A stretch of 64,000 nucleotides of DNA from Rhopalosiphum padi (lineage: Eukaryota > Arthropoda > Insecta > Hemiptera > Aphididae). Below are positions 15,101-28,500 of this stretch, in pieces (the first letter of the stretch is position 1; each line of letters opens with the position of its first letter). The stretch is taken from positions 17,394,581 through 17,458,580 of the forward strand of contig NC_083597.1 of NCBI RefSeq assembly GCF_020882245.1, written 5' to 3'. The translations under genes were made by a program, and so were the position numbers. The notes under the pieces were generated by a model. It saw only the letters and a list, made by a program, of their open reading frames with translations, was not told the origin of the DNA and ran no database searches.

Positions 15101-18100
15101 ACGCAATATTTTATAATTAAATCTCCACAAAATGGTATAAAACTAAAAATCCAAAATACAATTACTATACGCAATACGCATCTACTTTAAAAGGATTAAA
15201 CTTCCGTAAATGTCTTATGGACTATGTTATAGGTACATGCTTTCTTCATATTCTATCAGGTGACTTAGTTTATCAGTGATAAATGGTTTCTTTTGATAAC
15301 GTATATATTAGTCACTGTACTTAATTAACTATTTTGATATCAGGATGCTAAGAATAATATGGGTTATAAAGATTAACTTCACTAAAAGCTTCACTTTAAT
15401 CTCTTTATTTCGATATGATACGCTTTATATATTTTTATAAATTAAATTTATAAGATTAGTTATTTATTCGTTTTATATTTAATTACCAACGGACGACGAA
15501 AGGATATCATTTAGATAATTAGAAAACAGATCTATGAAAAATGTTTAAATAATATTAAGTATTTTTCATAAATTATAATTTTTATTTTATTTCATAATAA
15601 ATAAACGAATACTAAAAGGTTATTTTCTGTTCATAGAATACACGCAAAATATAACATTATCATAATAGAAGTAATAACATTTAAATCTTATATATATTTA
15701 AAAAAGAATAAAGATGATATAATAAACACACAAATGGTCAAATCAAAATTATCACTCAATTAAATGCATATTTTTTGAGAATAAGTTAGGGACGATAATC
15801 ATATAAATTAATTTACTCACAACATACAGTTTTAGAAAAATTCTATTTAAAACCATTCATATAGTAGCAGTATTAATTAATTTTTGTTGAATATTTAGTT
15901 AGACCGTAAATATAAATACATAATATTATTAAATGATTACTATTATTTCAATAATATTACATAATTTACCAAATATATGCCAAATAGATCAGTTTCAGAT
16001 AAAAATGCATAGTTTAATTTAATATGGTAATAATTTATGACACCAGTAACAAAATGCTATTGAAAACAATTAATCATAATGTATAAGACAATATTTGGGT
16101 TGACAAAGATTTGTGTTATATTAGTACATTTTTTAGCGATTTTTTTTTTATCCAATTGTACTTTTATTTATTATTACATTATTACTATAACTAACACATC
16201 ACTTTGTAATTGACGTTAAACATTGAGTTAAATTTACTATAAGTAAGCATTTCACACTTTGTTTAAGTATTTAGTTACCTATGTGTTAACATCAAGTAGA
16301 TACTTTAGTTTATCCCTATCCATTAAGAATCATTGTTGAAGTAACCATTTTTATATTTTATGTTTAGAACGTGTACCAATATTTTATAAAAACCTCTTTA
16401 CATAATACTTACATAACATTATGCAAAAGTTTTTGAACCAATAAGTCATATTTTTTTCACCATATTTTCTTTAATTCAATGATTTTATATATATTATAAG
16501 GTATTTGAAACTACTTGAGTAAAAAATACAAGAACTTTAAAAAAATTACGTACTTTAAACTCAAGTACGTGTGAATACATTCTTGTCAAATATTATCATT
16601 TTAAAATTATTTTGTACTTGTTATTATAACCATTATTACTGCACAATAATTGCGCATATAAAACCTTCGTAAAAATGAAACAATTTCAAGCTATTTATTT
16701 TATTTTTATGTTTTATTTGAAAAATACTTAGTAGTTATCACAACATGTTTCCCAATTAAATTGTTTTCTTTTTACGCTAAACTTTTGTAGTATCTTCTTT
16801 TTCCCTTATTACATTCTTTAGTTCACTCTGAATATTTTAGTCTTACAATGATATTTAAAAATAAAGAATTCCTCTTTTTCTGTGGTAAATTTCTTTTGTC
16901 TTAGATAGAGTTCCATGTACCTATAACAACGTTAAAGGTTATGAATCGAAACTAAATATTAATTTGAATTAGAAAATTTATTTTAAACTCATATCAGTAA
17001 ACGTATTATTAACCCGAAATAATTTTTCAAATTCATTGACTATCGTTATATTTCATTATTTCACACTATATTATTCTCAGATTTAATATCACAATACACC
17101 TGTAGTATCACCTAAGCCAAGATGAATGCGAATCCGATAAATAGTCTAATGCCGTAAGCCCGTAACCTAGACACCCAGTATGGCAGTCATTTTTGGTATT
17201 TTATTTTTTCCGCTATAACCAGAAAAAATAGTTTTTTTTTTTACTTACATTCTTGTTTCCAATCAATATATAACAAAATAGAGTTTATTTCAAATCTCCG
17301 ATACCCTCTGAGCAGTTGGTTTAGTTTTCCCAGTCCATTGGAATGTTGCCAAGTTAAGGATTTTACACTCCTAAGGGATAGCGTTTCACCTGGAAATCCA
17401 AACTGAGAAGCATAGTGCGGGCCAAATGACTTGGCAGGATATTTTGGTATGACTTAAACTTCGTATTTTTACACGCCTAAGCAAAATAAGCAAAACAAAA
17501 ATAAATAAATAGTTGTTAATCAACCTCAGTACGATTAATCTGCCAAATATTATCGTTCAATTGAGACGATGTTGAACGTCAAATTAAATTAAAAATTTAA
17601 TAATACAATTTAAATATTTAATATAATAATACATTAATACACGGAAAATTTATGAATTAAAAAGTGTAATTTTCTGCTTTTATAATTTATTTTATTTCTT
17701 TAATTATAACTTGTATGATGGTTTAGATTAATGATTATCATCTAATAATCATGACAAATAAATCATGAGATTATTGTAATTTTTGCATAAAATACTAATA
17801 ATAATTTAGATGAATATATATTATTATCTTGTAATTAAAAATGCGAGTAATGATTATTTTAAACACTTCTCGATAAAATGATCTGTTTGAAACTAAATGT
17901 ATTATATATTATTTTTATATTATCATGTATTAGTATAATTATATCATCGTGAATATTATTGCGTAATACTATGTTTATCGGTCTACACAGGAGAACGCGC
18001 GACCGCCAGTTCCCAATGGTACCTGTAGTCACTAGTTTGTATATTATATACAGTATACACGGTGATTCTATTAACATATTAAACAACTAACTATTAACCT

Positions 18101-19072
18101 GATTGAAAATCGTTTATAGTTTTAAAACGATGAGTGTTTTACGTTAATAAAACATCATGTATAAATACGACAGGAAGTGAACATCGTGAAAATCGAGCGA
18201 CAGGTCTAAATGCAGCGACAACATAGCACTATAGTTTACACTTTTAACTCGTACCATTTTATACCTTTAAAAAAAAGAGCTGTTGCCTAATAATTAAGCT
18301 CGTCTGTTTTACAATTATTAACTTTGTTATAATTGAACAATAATATACAAGCTTGCATAATACAATCTAAATAATATGCAATCAAATAAGTCTTAACTAA
18401 AATTAAGACACGGATTAGTTCTTCTTTTTTAGGTACAACCATTGCTAAAATAAAAAATGTATTACAATAATATATTTTAATCAGTATAGCATAACATATT
18501 TTTAAAAATCCTCGGAAAATATTCTGCTTGGGAATATGAATTAAATTTTTAATGTGTTCAAACTATTTTTTCATCCAAAAAGTTAAAAATTGTAATTATA
18601 AAAATAAAAATGTTTTCAAAAACATACGTTTTATGATAAATTATTGCTAAATGATGATTGATAAAAAAATCACCATCCTGGATTTTATATTATATGGCGT
18701 GCATGAAAATGTATACAGTCTCAGCCACCCCAACAAATATCGACAATATAATATGATACACATTGCAGAAACAGATAATATTCGTTGACCGGATCTCTTT
18801 CTATGTTGTCCCTATTTTGGGCTTTGGCCTGTACAAACACCGGATTAAACCCGTCTGACGCGATCGCCCTTTCGAAAGCGTGTATATATTTGCACAACAG
18901 TCAAACGTGAATATGCGGGATATGAACTCAGAGACTATGTACAATATATAATATATATGTGTGTTTATACGTGTGCATGTGTTTGTAGTGGTGCAGTCAT
19001 TGCAGCCCACAGGCATAGGAAGCTACTTACCAGTTAGCATGTAATACGAGTAGGTACCAATAGTTCTGTATA
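9176..19072. other. AT-rich non-coding stretch
   Basis: Apart from the transporter 3' UTR in the first ~800 bases, I see no coding exon, RNA gene or intact mobile element. Two small GC-richer islands stand out, near 12890-12950 and 17290-17450, without recognisable coding content. The rest is low-complexity AT with scattered AGGTACCTA-type words. Confidence 0.5.
9996..10001 (+). terminator. Candidate poly(A) signal of the sugar transporter
   Basis: This is the first AATAAA I find downstream of the TGA at 9173-9175; it would give a 3' UTR of roughly 830 nt. Variant hexamers nearer the stop could be used instead. Confidence 0.35.
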
Positions 19073-20613
19073 CATTGAAACCTGTATATATTATATACAG
19101 GACAGTTGCAGGATCATAAAAAGTGTCCGTTATAGACAGATTTCAGTATTTCACTCTATAAATTTAAAACTCACAAGCGGAATTATATAAATATTTAATT
19201 AAATTATTTAATATTTAATATAAAGAATATACGAGTACATATACACATTATTGTATATCAAAAAAATGATAAAATTGATGTTTGTTTTTGTTTTAATGTT
19301 GATTTTGTTATTTCCAGCTCGTGACACATAATTAATTCACTCATGACTTTTTTGCACCTTTCTTTAAATAAAACTCTTTTAGAATTTTAGATGAATACAT
19401 TGTCTAAGATTTTCTGAATAGTTTCCAAACGTCTCAATTTTAGTGTGTTCTAGTTGGTCATCGTCTAATTCATTATCTGCTTCCATTGAATTTAATTCAA
19501 AGCGATAATTAACTAAATTCATACCTACATTGCCTAAGCTGGATTCCGTTTGTAAATTATCGTCTATTTGAGTAAAATCATCATTTCGAGGTAAAGAGAG
19601 AAGTCCAATCAGTTCGATCAAATCATATCCATTTACTGCATTTTTCATTTCTGTAAGTTAACTGGATAGAAATTCTGCTTTTCTGAAGCAGTTTTTTATT
19701 GTTAATTTTTTTTTATCCATACAATCAAAACATAAATTTGCTTTGCTAAGTATCATGCAGTTTGAGCGTTATCCAGATTTGTAATAAGATGTTGCGCAGT
19801 ACTTACTTAATTAAATTTTGGATTATTACTTGCTCCAAAGATTGAATAGTTAAAGTTATGTTTTAAAGGAAAAAATTAAGTTTTATGTTATCAAAATCCA
19901 GATGTACATGTGATGTGGCGTTATCGGTGAACAATAAAATATTTATTTTTTGAATTTTTTATTTGCTGGTCGAGTTGAGCCAATCTGTCATTACAGACGA
20001 AGTCATTCCTGCTTTACTGTTCGCTTACCATTCTACTCCCAATTTACTAACATCAATTCCTTTAAAACACCTTGACTTGAAAACATTTTCAATGACTAAT
20101 GGTTTAAGTTTATCCCCATACATTCTCACACACAGAAAAACCGTTAGACGTTCTTGACCTATTTTTCCGCCACAGCATAGCTATCCTTTGTAAGACAAGA
20201 TTTCCTCTAATAATCCTCTGTAAAATAGAATAGTTTCATCAGCATTAAATATGTTCTGTGAATTTTACCTTGTCATTATTTTTATAATAATTAGTTTCCA
20301 CTAATTAACAACTATGACATTTCTAGAAGCCGATTCTCCGCAAATCGATTTAAAAAAAATGTTATGTCATTCTTTGAAGTACCAGCTATTGAAAGCTTTG
20401 AAACTGTCGTAATCGATTTCTCGAAGTATTCCTAATGCTTTTTCTTGAGCCATTGGTCCAGAGACAGGCACATTCTTATTTTTAACATGGTTGAACTATT
20501 GTAAAACTACTTTATCAATTAATTCATCAGAACCATTTCTCTGGAATGTGTGAAATTTTTCGTTGAGAGAGGCGTCTATTATATATAGGTGTCCGTTAAA
20601 ATAGGTTTAACTG
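19073..20613 (-). mobile_element. Decayed Tigger/pogo-like (Tc1-mariner superfamily) DNA transposon
   Basis: About 1.54 kb, transposase on the minus strand. The ends read CATTGAAACCT on the left and, inverted, CAGTTAAACCT on the right. Each is flanked by TA, the usual target duplication of this superfamily. The inner part of the right end carries AACGGACACC, and AGTGTCCGTTAT lies inside the left end. Size and coding content fit one inserted copy. Confidence 0.7.
19379..20550 (-). pseudogene. Tigger-type DDE transposase, inactivated
   Basis: Reading the minus strand, fragments of a jerky/Tigger transposase appear in the right order: FKSICGESAS in the helix-turn-helix region, then FNADETILFYRG with the first catalytic Asp (about 20235-20250), CCGGKIGQERLTVFLC, then SRCFKGIDVSKLGVEW followed by an in-frame stop, MTSSVMTDWL, and TDNATSHVHLDF with the second catalytic Asp (about 19900-19935). 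An 89-residue open tail (19379-19648), acidic and unmatched, probably is the C-terminus. Several stops and frame changes separate the fragments, so no functional protein can be made. Such relics are common in aphid genomes. Confidence 0.8.
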
Positions 20614-23600
20614 TACAATTTATTATTATTATACAATATAATTGCCTTAAAAAAAATCATGAAGTCGATCAGGTATTATAATTGATATAGTTGTTCTATT
20701 ATGTTTTTATTACGACAATATAGCCGATCACTTTAGGTAGTGCGCGGTTTCATTGTATTATAGTTTTACATACATTTATAAATTTATTTACCGTAATTTT
20801 TTTTAATAATTTTGACACGTTAAAATAAAAAAACATTATATTACGCATTAAACGATTTTATGTCAGTCCTGATTTTTAAAGTCGTCCAACAGGCAATAAT
20901 GTAGATACGGCGGCTCCGGTCGCTAAATGCATATAACAAACTTAATGCTAATTGTATTTTTAAAACTGATATTATCAACTATATTATTTGTAATAATATT
21001 TCATAAATTAAAGAGTTTTATTTTATGTATATAAATACAATAATATGGTTAATTACATGACTGTCAGTGACACGATACGAGCACTTCTCGAAGTATATTG
21101 TCTTATAGCAAATTGCATATAAATAAACAATCCAATTACTCGTTATTCATATACTTAATCGATAAAAAATCTAAAATTATTGTAATTAATGTATTATCAC
21201 AATTACTCATATTTCTTACCAGCCAGTGGTATATTGACTATATTGTATATACTATAAGATAAAATAACATAACAATATGATTTCCTGTTATATTTTTTTA
21301 AATTATCATTCAGGAAAATATAATAGATTTTATTATATTCGTAACAATATAGTAAAATACCTACAAAAGACAATAATATATACACATTATACAAAGATCG
21401 TAAAATGAATATTTTTCGCTACGTAAATAATTGAGAGGGAAAGAGTAATCGTTTGTTTTTGTGTGTATACACTATACTGTTATAAACGAGGCCTTTTGTG
21501 TTTTCCATCCACATTCACTTTATAACATTGTATGCGCAGTCACGTCAAATAAAGACGTAAATCCCACTTGTAAAATCGTTCATCAAAATTAAATCCACCC
21601 CACGTTTAATATATAAAAAAATAAAACAATAGACCAACCGATAAAAAACCAACAGATACGTGACGGATTATATTTTTTTAAGCTTGGGTATAAATTTTAA
21701 AATACCTCAACTTTTTGTAAAAAAAATTTATACATATATATCAAACAGATATATTTGTTTTTATTAAATTTAGTATTTTTTAAAAAAAAAGCAATAAATA
21801 TAAATTAAATATTTAATTATAAATATATTTTTAGTTTAAAAATTAGATTTTTCTTTACTGTGGTATAATGAGTTGTAAATTAAGTAAAATAATATTTAAA
21901 AAATGTTTAATCTGTATAATTTATAATTAAGTACGATAAAGCGAGGGAATTAAACTGAAAAAAATCGGAATCCTTTAAAAATTTCGATAACGAAATATCA
22001 TCGAAAGTCTATTAACATAAAAATTAAAAACCCGAAGTATGAAACTCAAATTATACTTACATGCTCATAGATAGTTAAATGTTTTAAAATGTTAAAGGTT
22101 TAGATTTTAATATGGCATTAGATAATTGTGTACCAATTAACCAATAGTCAATAAATATCAGTTTAATAGTTTTGAATAATAAAGTATTTTTTATTTTATT
22201 AAGTATTATATATTATATGTATTTCCTAGGCATACAAATTAGGCATTTTACCAAATGCTTAGACAAATATTCAAAGAATTTAATTTTTATGTAATTTTAC
22301 TATCTACCTAGAAATTTAGTTAAATTTATAGTAATTAACTAAATGCCTATTTTACATCAGGCAAATAATAAAAATAAAACATTTTGTATTATTTAAAAAA
22401 TTAAACTAAATTTTTTTATTAATTATTTATTACTATTATACATAAAAAAATTGTGTATTACTTAAATATATAAATAAATATAGGTAAACTAGACGGTGTT
22501 TTTTAAAAAAAAAATTTAATGTTCCAGCTAATGCCACCAAACAATAACACGTAATAACAAACAATAACTAAAAATTTTTAAAAATTTGTAATAATTGTAA
22601 TATAACCTTTTTATTCATTTTTTATACTCATAATGTTACACCTAAATAGTGATTACCAATATTTATTTATAATTTAAGTTTTAAATAATAGTACCAAGTA
22701 CACTAAATTAAAAATATTTCATGTACCTATTTATTTTGTATATTAATAAATAATACATAATTATATATGCAACAATAATATTATGATATATAATAAATAA
22801 TAATATACGTACAAAATTACTAAAATAAACAATACACATTACACTTATACATTTACCCTAGGTATGTAATATATCCATAAAGTCTAAAGTACTATTTCTG
22901 AATTTAAGCCTAAATTGTTAGCATATATTCCTAAAAGAAGTTAATTATACAACTTAATTTAAACTAAACGTATATTATATTGTAAATATAATTTTAGCTT
23001 AGGCGCCGATGTTATTTAGATCTAGATCAATAAAAATACAAATAAATTTCAAATATTTGAATATCTATATTTATATAATAAATTATATTATACATATTAT
23101 ACTATGCTTAATCATTATCAATACTTATTAAAACATTAAAATGAACCCACTACCGCGGTGCCCCTATTATGCCTATTCATAACGCCGCGTAATCATAATT
23201 GTATTCATCATAAAGCAAAAAAATCATATGGATTTATCAGCAGTTGAAAATTAGAGAAATTTTCTAAGTATTCTTAAATAACACCACATAATACTAGTTT
23301 AAATTAGTATTAAATATCATCGTCTGTTCACACTTTACTGAAAATAAATATTCATTTCTAAATAAATATTATTTATGAGAGTCCATATAAAAAGTAGAAA
23401 AATGTACAGTCATAATCATATTTTTAGGTACTTTTTAAGAAAGACGATAAAAATGTATCTCTTTTAATAATAATACCTAATTTAAAATTGACACTTTTTT
23501 ATTGCCGTTATTATTAAGACAGTTTATGAAAATCAAACAATTACAGAACTATTAACTTTTTATTATTAACATATAGATATTAGATACATTATTTGTATGA

Positions 23601-24487
23601 TATATTGGCGAATAAACTTGTGAATAATTTTAAGTAGAAAAATGTTTGTTCGTAAAAATTATTAATATAATATATATTATCTGTATAAAATCTAAATTCT
23701 AAATGTTGTGACAAATAATTGTAATTCTTTAAGACGTAATTTTAATCAATAAAAGCCAATTAAATTAAATTAATTTAATAACAAATAATATTCTACAAGA
23801 TTCATTATCTATTATTCAACTTAACTTTGTGTCTTTGTATCTATTTATTTTATTCACCCAAGACGAATATATACTTTATAAATGTTATAAAATAGTATTA
23901 CACCATGCTATAGCCCAGCAGAGTGTATTTAGAGGATGTGTACCTTTCTTGTAATTATAATAACTAGCGTCAAGAAAAAATATACACATTAATAATTGTT
24001 TAAATTCATATAAGTACAACTCAAATTTATTAACTCAATTTCTTCTTGAAAATATTTTTCTCCGTATGATGTGTTGAGTAAAATATTGACATCTTTATAT
24101 ATTTTATTTTAAATAGATTGCGTTTTAATAAAAATAAAACTTGTCAATGACAAATATATTTAATACATTTAACTTAATAACTAATTATTATATAACTTTT
24201 TTTTCGTATTGTTATATTTGTTACGGGTATAGTACAAAAATCAGGTAATTTGAACGCCATCCATAACAAAAATATTATTTGTAAAACTTCTATTTTGTAC
24301 ATACCTAATCTAACCAGGTAATTTGTATATCATATCTACCTTTGAGTGAATAAAGTGTTTTGATAAAACAAAATATCAATTGTACGTAATATTTCTTTAA
24401 TAAAATTATTAAATACTATAAAATTAACAACGTAACAAGTTTACAGTTTATTACAGTTAGAGTCATATCATTAGAAGTATACAGAAA
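20614..24487. other. Very AT-rich non-coding stretch
   Basis: No coding exon or RNA gene is visible. The sequence is mostly A/T homopolymer runs and TTATTA-type low complexity. A small island with more G and C lies near 20865-20945 without recognisable content. Confidence 0.5.
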
Positions 24488-24960
24488 CAGAGCCGGATTA
24501 ATGAAATTAGTGGCCCTAGGCCTATTTATTTTAATTAAATGTTAAAATATAAAATACATGGTGATAAATAATAATACAAAAATACAGACAAATGATTATT
24601 TAAAATATTTTTTTTGAGATTTACTTGACGCAAAAATATCTAAACACAGTCATTTAATCAATCAATGCCTGGTCATTGTCAGTTTTAAAGTTAACTAAAA
24701 ATTTGAATTGAGAAAGAAAAAGATTATTAAAGAATCTAGTCTATTGTTAAGTTCATAAATCAAATTTATCTATAATAACAAAGATAGTATCGACTTCAAA
24801 CTTTATTTTCCCACTTAAAATAGTTTGATTTTTGTATCGTCTTTATTTTCTTTTACCGGTGTCTGTATAGTTGTCTATAATTTTTTAGCTGCAGGCCTAT
24901 ATTTTTTAGGGGGGCCTGAACTATAGTCCACTTAGTCCGCTCCGCCTTAATCCGACTTTA
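24488..24960. mobile_element. Probable non-autonomous hAT-like element (~470 bp)
   Basis: The left end reads CAGAGCCGGATTAATG; the right end inverted reads TAAAGTCGGATTAAGG, sharing the core GGATTAA with GCC-rich inner sequence (GTGGCCCTAGGCC versus GGCCCCCC). It resembles in design the element at 48477-49648. Flanks share ACAGAA, but I cannot fix an exact 8-bp duplication, so the borders are approximate. Confidence 0.45.
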
Positions 24961-25450
24961 GACAGAAGAAAAGGTGATCCACAGAATATGCTTTTTACGA
25001 TTGTGTCTATATTAGTGATAATCAATACTATAAACTCGGAAATAAAAATGGCACTCTTTTTAACCTTTATTTAAAAAATCAATTTTCTGTAAGTTCTAAA
25101 CCATTAATAGATAATATATTTTAAAAGTATCACACAAAAAAAATCTTTGCGTGAAATAGCTAATCACTAATGCAGTAATGCACAATCCTTTTCTAGTAGT
25201 TAAGGTTTAAAAAATGTCTGAGTAAAAGTAAATGTTTATCAAATAAATATAAATATAAATTTGGGAGCATACTTTGCGATTCCAAATGCCACTCGAATTT
25301 GAACTATTCCAATAAATAACTGTACCTATTTATTTTTTCATGTACTAAATGATAACTTAATAATACCTAATTTACTTAATAAATGATTTTTTTTTTATAT
25401 ATTAATAAGATTTGATTTTTTTCTACTTCATACTTTATCCACAGCACACT

Positions 25451-25570
25451 GAATAATGTGTACATTGTACACATTTAAAGTGGATAATGTATACTTTGTA
25501 CATATTTAAGGTGAATAATGTATACATTATACTGTTTATATGGATAAGGTGAACATACTCGGGTAATGTG
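25451..25570. repeat. 31-bp degenerate tandem repeat, about four units
   Basis: Units begin at 25451, 25482, 25513 and 25542, each starting GAATAATG or GGATAA and continuing with a GTGTACATTGTACA-like palindromic core. Spacing is 31, 31 and 29 bases. The last unit is the most diverged. Confidence 0.75.
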
Positions 25571-28500
25571 TACACTACCCATTTTCGTACTCTACCCGTA
25601 ATATATATATATTTGTTTTGATAAGTTATCAAAATTCAATGATACTGATTTTTTTTTTTAAATCAATAGTTAAAACTTGAATTTTAAAAACAATCACTAC
25701 CTATTTTTTTTTAAATTTCTTTATATTATTGTTTGAACGAACCCTTTTACATTTTACTACCATTCTATGAAGGATAAAATAATAAAACATACACATGCAA
25801 AACTTCATATTATAATATCATAATTATTGTATGTATAATCATTGATTATAGTATTTATAATCAATGGTATAATGTATAAAATATATTCTTAATGTTAATA
25901 CACCCCACATGTGTACCTACATCTTTATGAACACGAAAAATATAGTGATTTAAATATAATCTGATATGATAATTAGTATAGAAGTTTTAAAATAGAGAAA
26001 TTTAATTACAATTGTTTATATTTTTTTAAATAAAAAAAACCGTATTATTATTTATTGCCTTATCCTGGAAATATTATATAATATTATAATAATATTAATA
26101 TATAATATTACTAAGAATTATTAAAATACTAAATATATAATGCATTGCATTATCATTTCTTTCATGAAAGAGTACAATGACTTAATATTATAATATTTAC
26201 ACATCATCGAGCAAAATCAAAATTTAAATTTAATTTAGAAATCAGGATTCGCAAAAAACTGTCCACTGAACAAAAATAATTTTTTATTTCGGTCTTTTTT
26301 GTTTAATGTTTTCGTAAATTATTTATAGGTTTGAGATTGTTGCACATTTTTTTTTAAATGGAGTTTCTACAAGAAATATTTAGAATCAGTTATTCATTCA
26401 TTAATCATTCATTCTGCAACGTTATAATTGTTATTATTCTTCAATATAGTATTTTATAAAAATAAAAATTTGTTTTTCATTTTTATAAGTAAAAATGTTT
26501 AACATAAAAAAAATTACTTAAAATCAATAAAATCTAAAGTTATCTGCAATGTTTTTATTCAATATATATTTTAATTTAACTAATATAAATACATACAAAT
26601 TTAAAAATATACTTATTTTTTATTAATATCAACAAATACGTATAAGTAGTTACTGCGTAAAATCTAAATATTAAATTATTATCAAATATTCTACAATATG
26701 CTAAATTATAGATGGCTGTCAAGCTGACTGCTGAATGTCATTTAATATAAATAATAAATTAATAAATAATGATTTGAACAGAATAAAAAAATGTCAAGTG
26801 TGTATATTTTGTTTTTTACAATTTTTAATGCAAATTTAGTATATATTTTATAAACAGAATGTCACAAATTATATAAAATTTTGCTACTACAATTAAATAC
26901 AATTGGTAAATTAATCGCTTTGAAAAATCACAACATATTAATAGTAGAATACAAAAAGTTATTAACAAAATATAAAAATAAATATGTATATGATGGTTAT
27001 TCACTAATAATTGAAGTGTTCACAAAAATATCATATTATGATATATAAAATAGTAAGTACCTATATTAATGTAACATTTAAAAATGCATTTTGTATTTTC
27101 AATCAAATAAAATATAATTTAAAAATTAATATTATACAATAATTTATTTTTTAACCTCGATTATGGTTACATATGAAATAAAATTAAAATTATTGATTAG
27201 TAAAAGTTATTAGCCCTGAACATTTTTTAGAGGATAATGCTATTATTTTTACGCTGAACAATAAATGAAAAACCGTGTAAGCTTAATAATTAATAAAAGG
27301 GGTCACTGTATAGTAATTTATTGAACAGGCCATATACAATAGTAATTTTATCCAGTAGATGTATAACATATATTAATATGTATAGCTAAAAGCTATAGTC
27401 AAAAAAATAATTATAAACCTTGGTCTTAAAAAACTATATTTTATATAAAAATGTCAGATATTAATAGAACTTAGATCTAATTAATCAAAAATTATTATAT
27501 TACATTAAGTATTTACCTAGGTATAAAGAAAAAATATTATTAAACCTATAAAATTGTATTTTTAAACTGCAGATAGTAAAAATGTAAAATAATATGTTTA
27601 CGTCCTAGACCCATTAACAGAAACATATATACAACTTTTATATAATATTATCTTATTGTCGATTGAATAATTCAGGGATATTTCTATACTAAAAATATTT
27701 TTATTTCCCACGAGTATGAAATACCATTCTTCAATACCAAACAAAATTGCCTTTCACGTAGATATTGAACAAGCAAATACATATACGTATGTACCAAAGA
27801 TCAAAAATATTTTGTATATACTAATTTGTAATACATATATCCAAAATACGCACATATTTTAATACATTATATTTAATTATACAATTTGTGTTTCAATTCT
27901 CACTTGCAGTTTACATAATATGCATATTATTTTATGGTCAACTCTGCGGTAATATAAAATCATTCACAAATCTATTAGAAGTAGTATTCAATTAAATAAA
28001 TTACAAACGTGTAACAACTGTTGGACGATTCATACGGTATAGTAAGCAAGTAAGCTAAGAAAATGTTTTTAGTCAGTTTTAGATTTCACTTCTCTCGAGG
28101 GAACAACTTACAACTGGACTGAGGCCGAATAGAACAGATACTATACTTGGGTAAAAGTTTTCATCAGTTTTTCTACACTTTTTAAAGCTCTCTTTCTCTC
28201 TCTCTTTTTAAATCTTAATTTACGTTGTGATTCTTTTATGTGGCCACCAATCTCATGGGAATGACCCGCAGAGACGTGACAAACGAGATTCAGAGTTTTC
28301 TTCCTAGCTAGTCTTGTCGCAGTAAATTCTTTGAATAACTTATAGTACTAAATAATATCAAATTAAAAAAATCAGATTTTTCGTTTAAGTTCCATGAATT
28401 AACAACATAATTCACGGAAAATTTTTCAAAAACAGACGAAATACTTAAAAGTTTTTTTTTAACTTTTCAACTTTTAAGAGTAAATTAAAAAAAAATTCAA

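Noticed and set aside
18801..19016. 71-aa minus-strand open frame
   Set aside because: Cys/Thr-rich from a GTGTGT-type tract; no homology pattern or splice context recognised.
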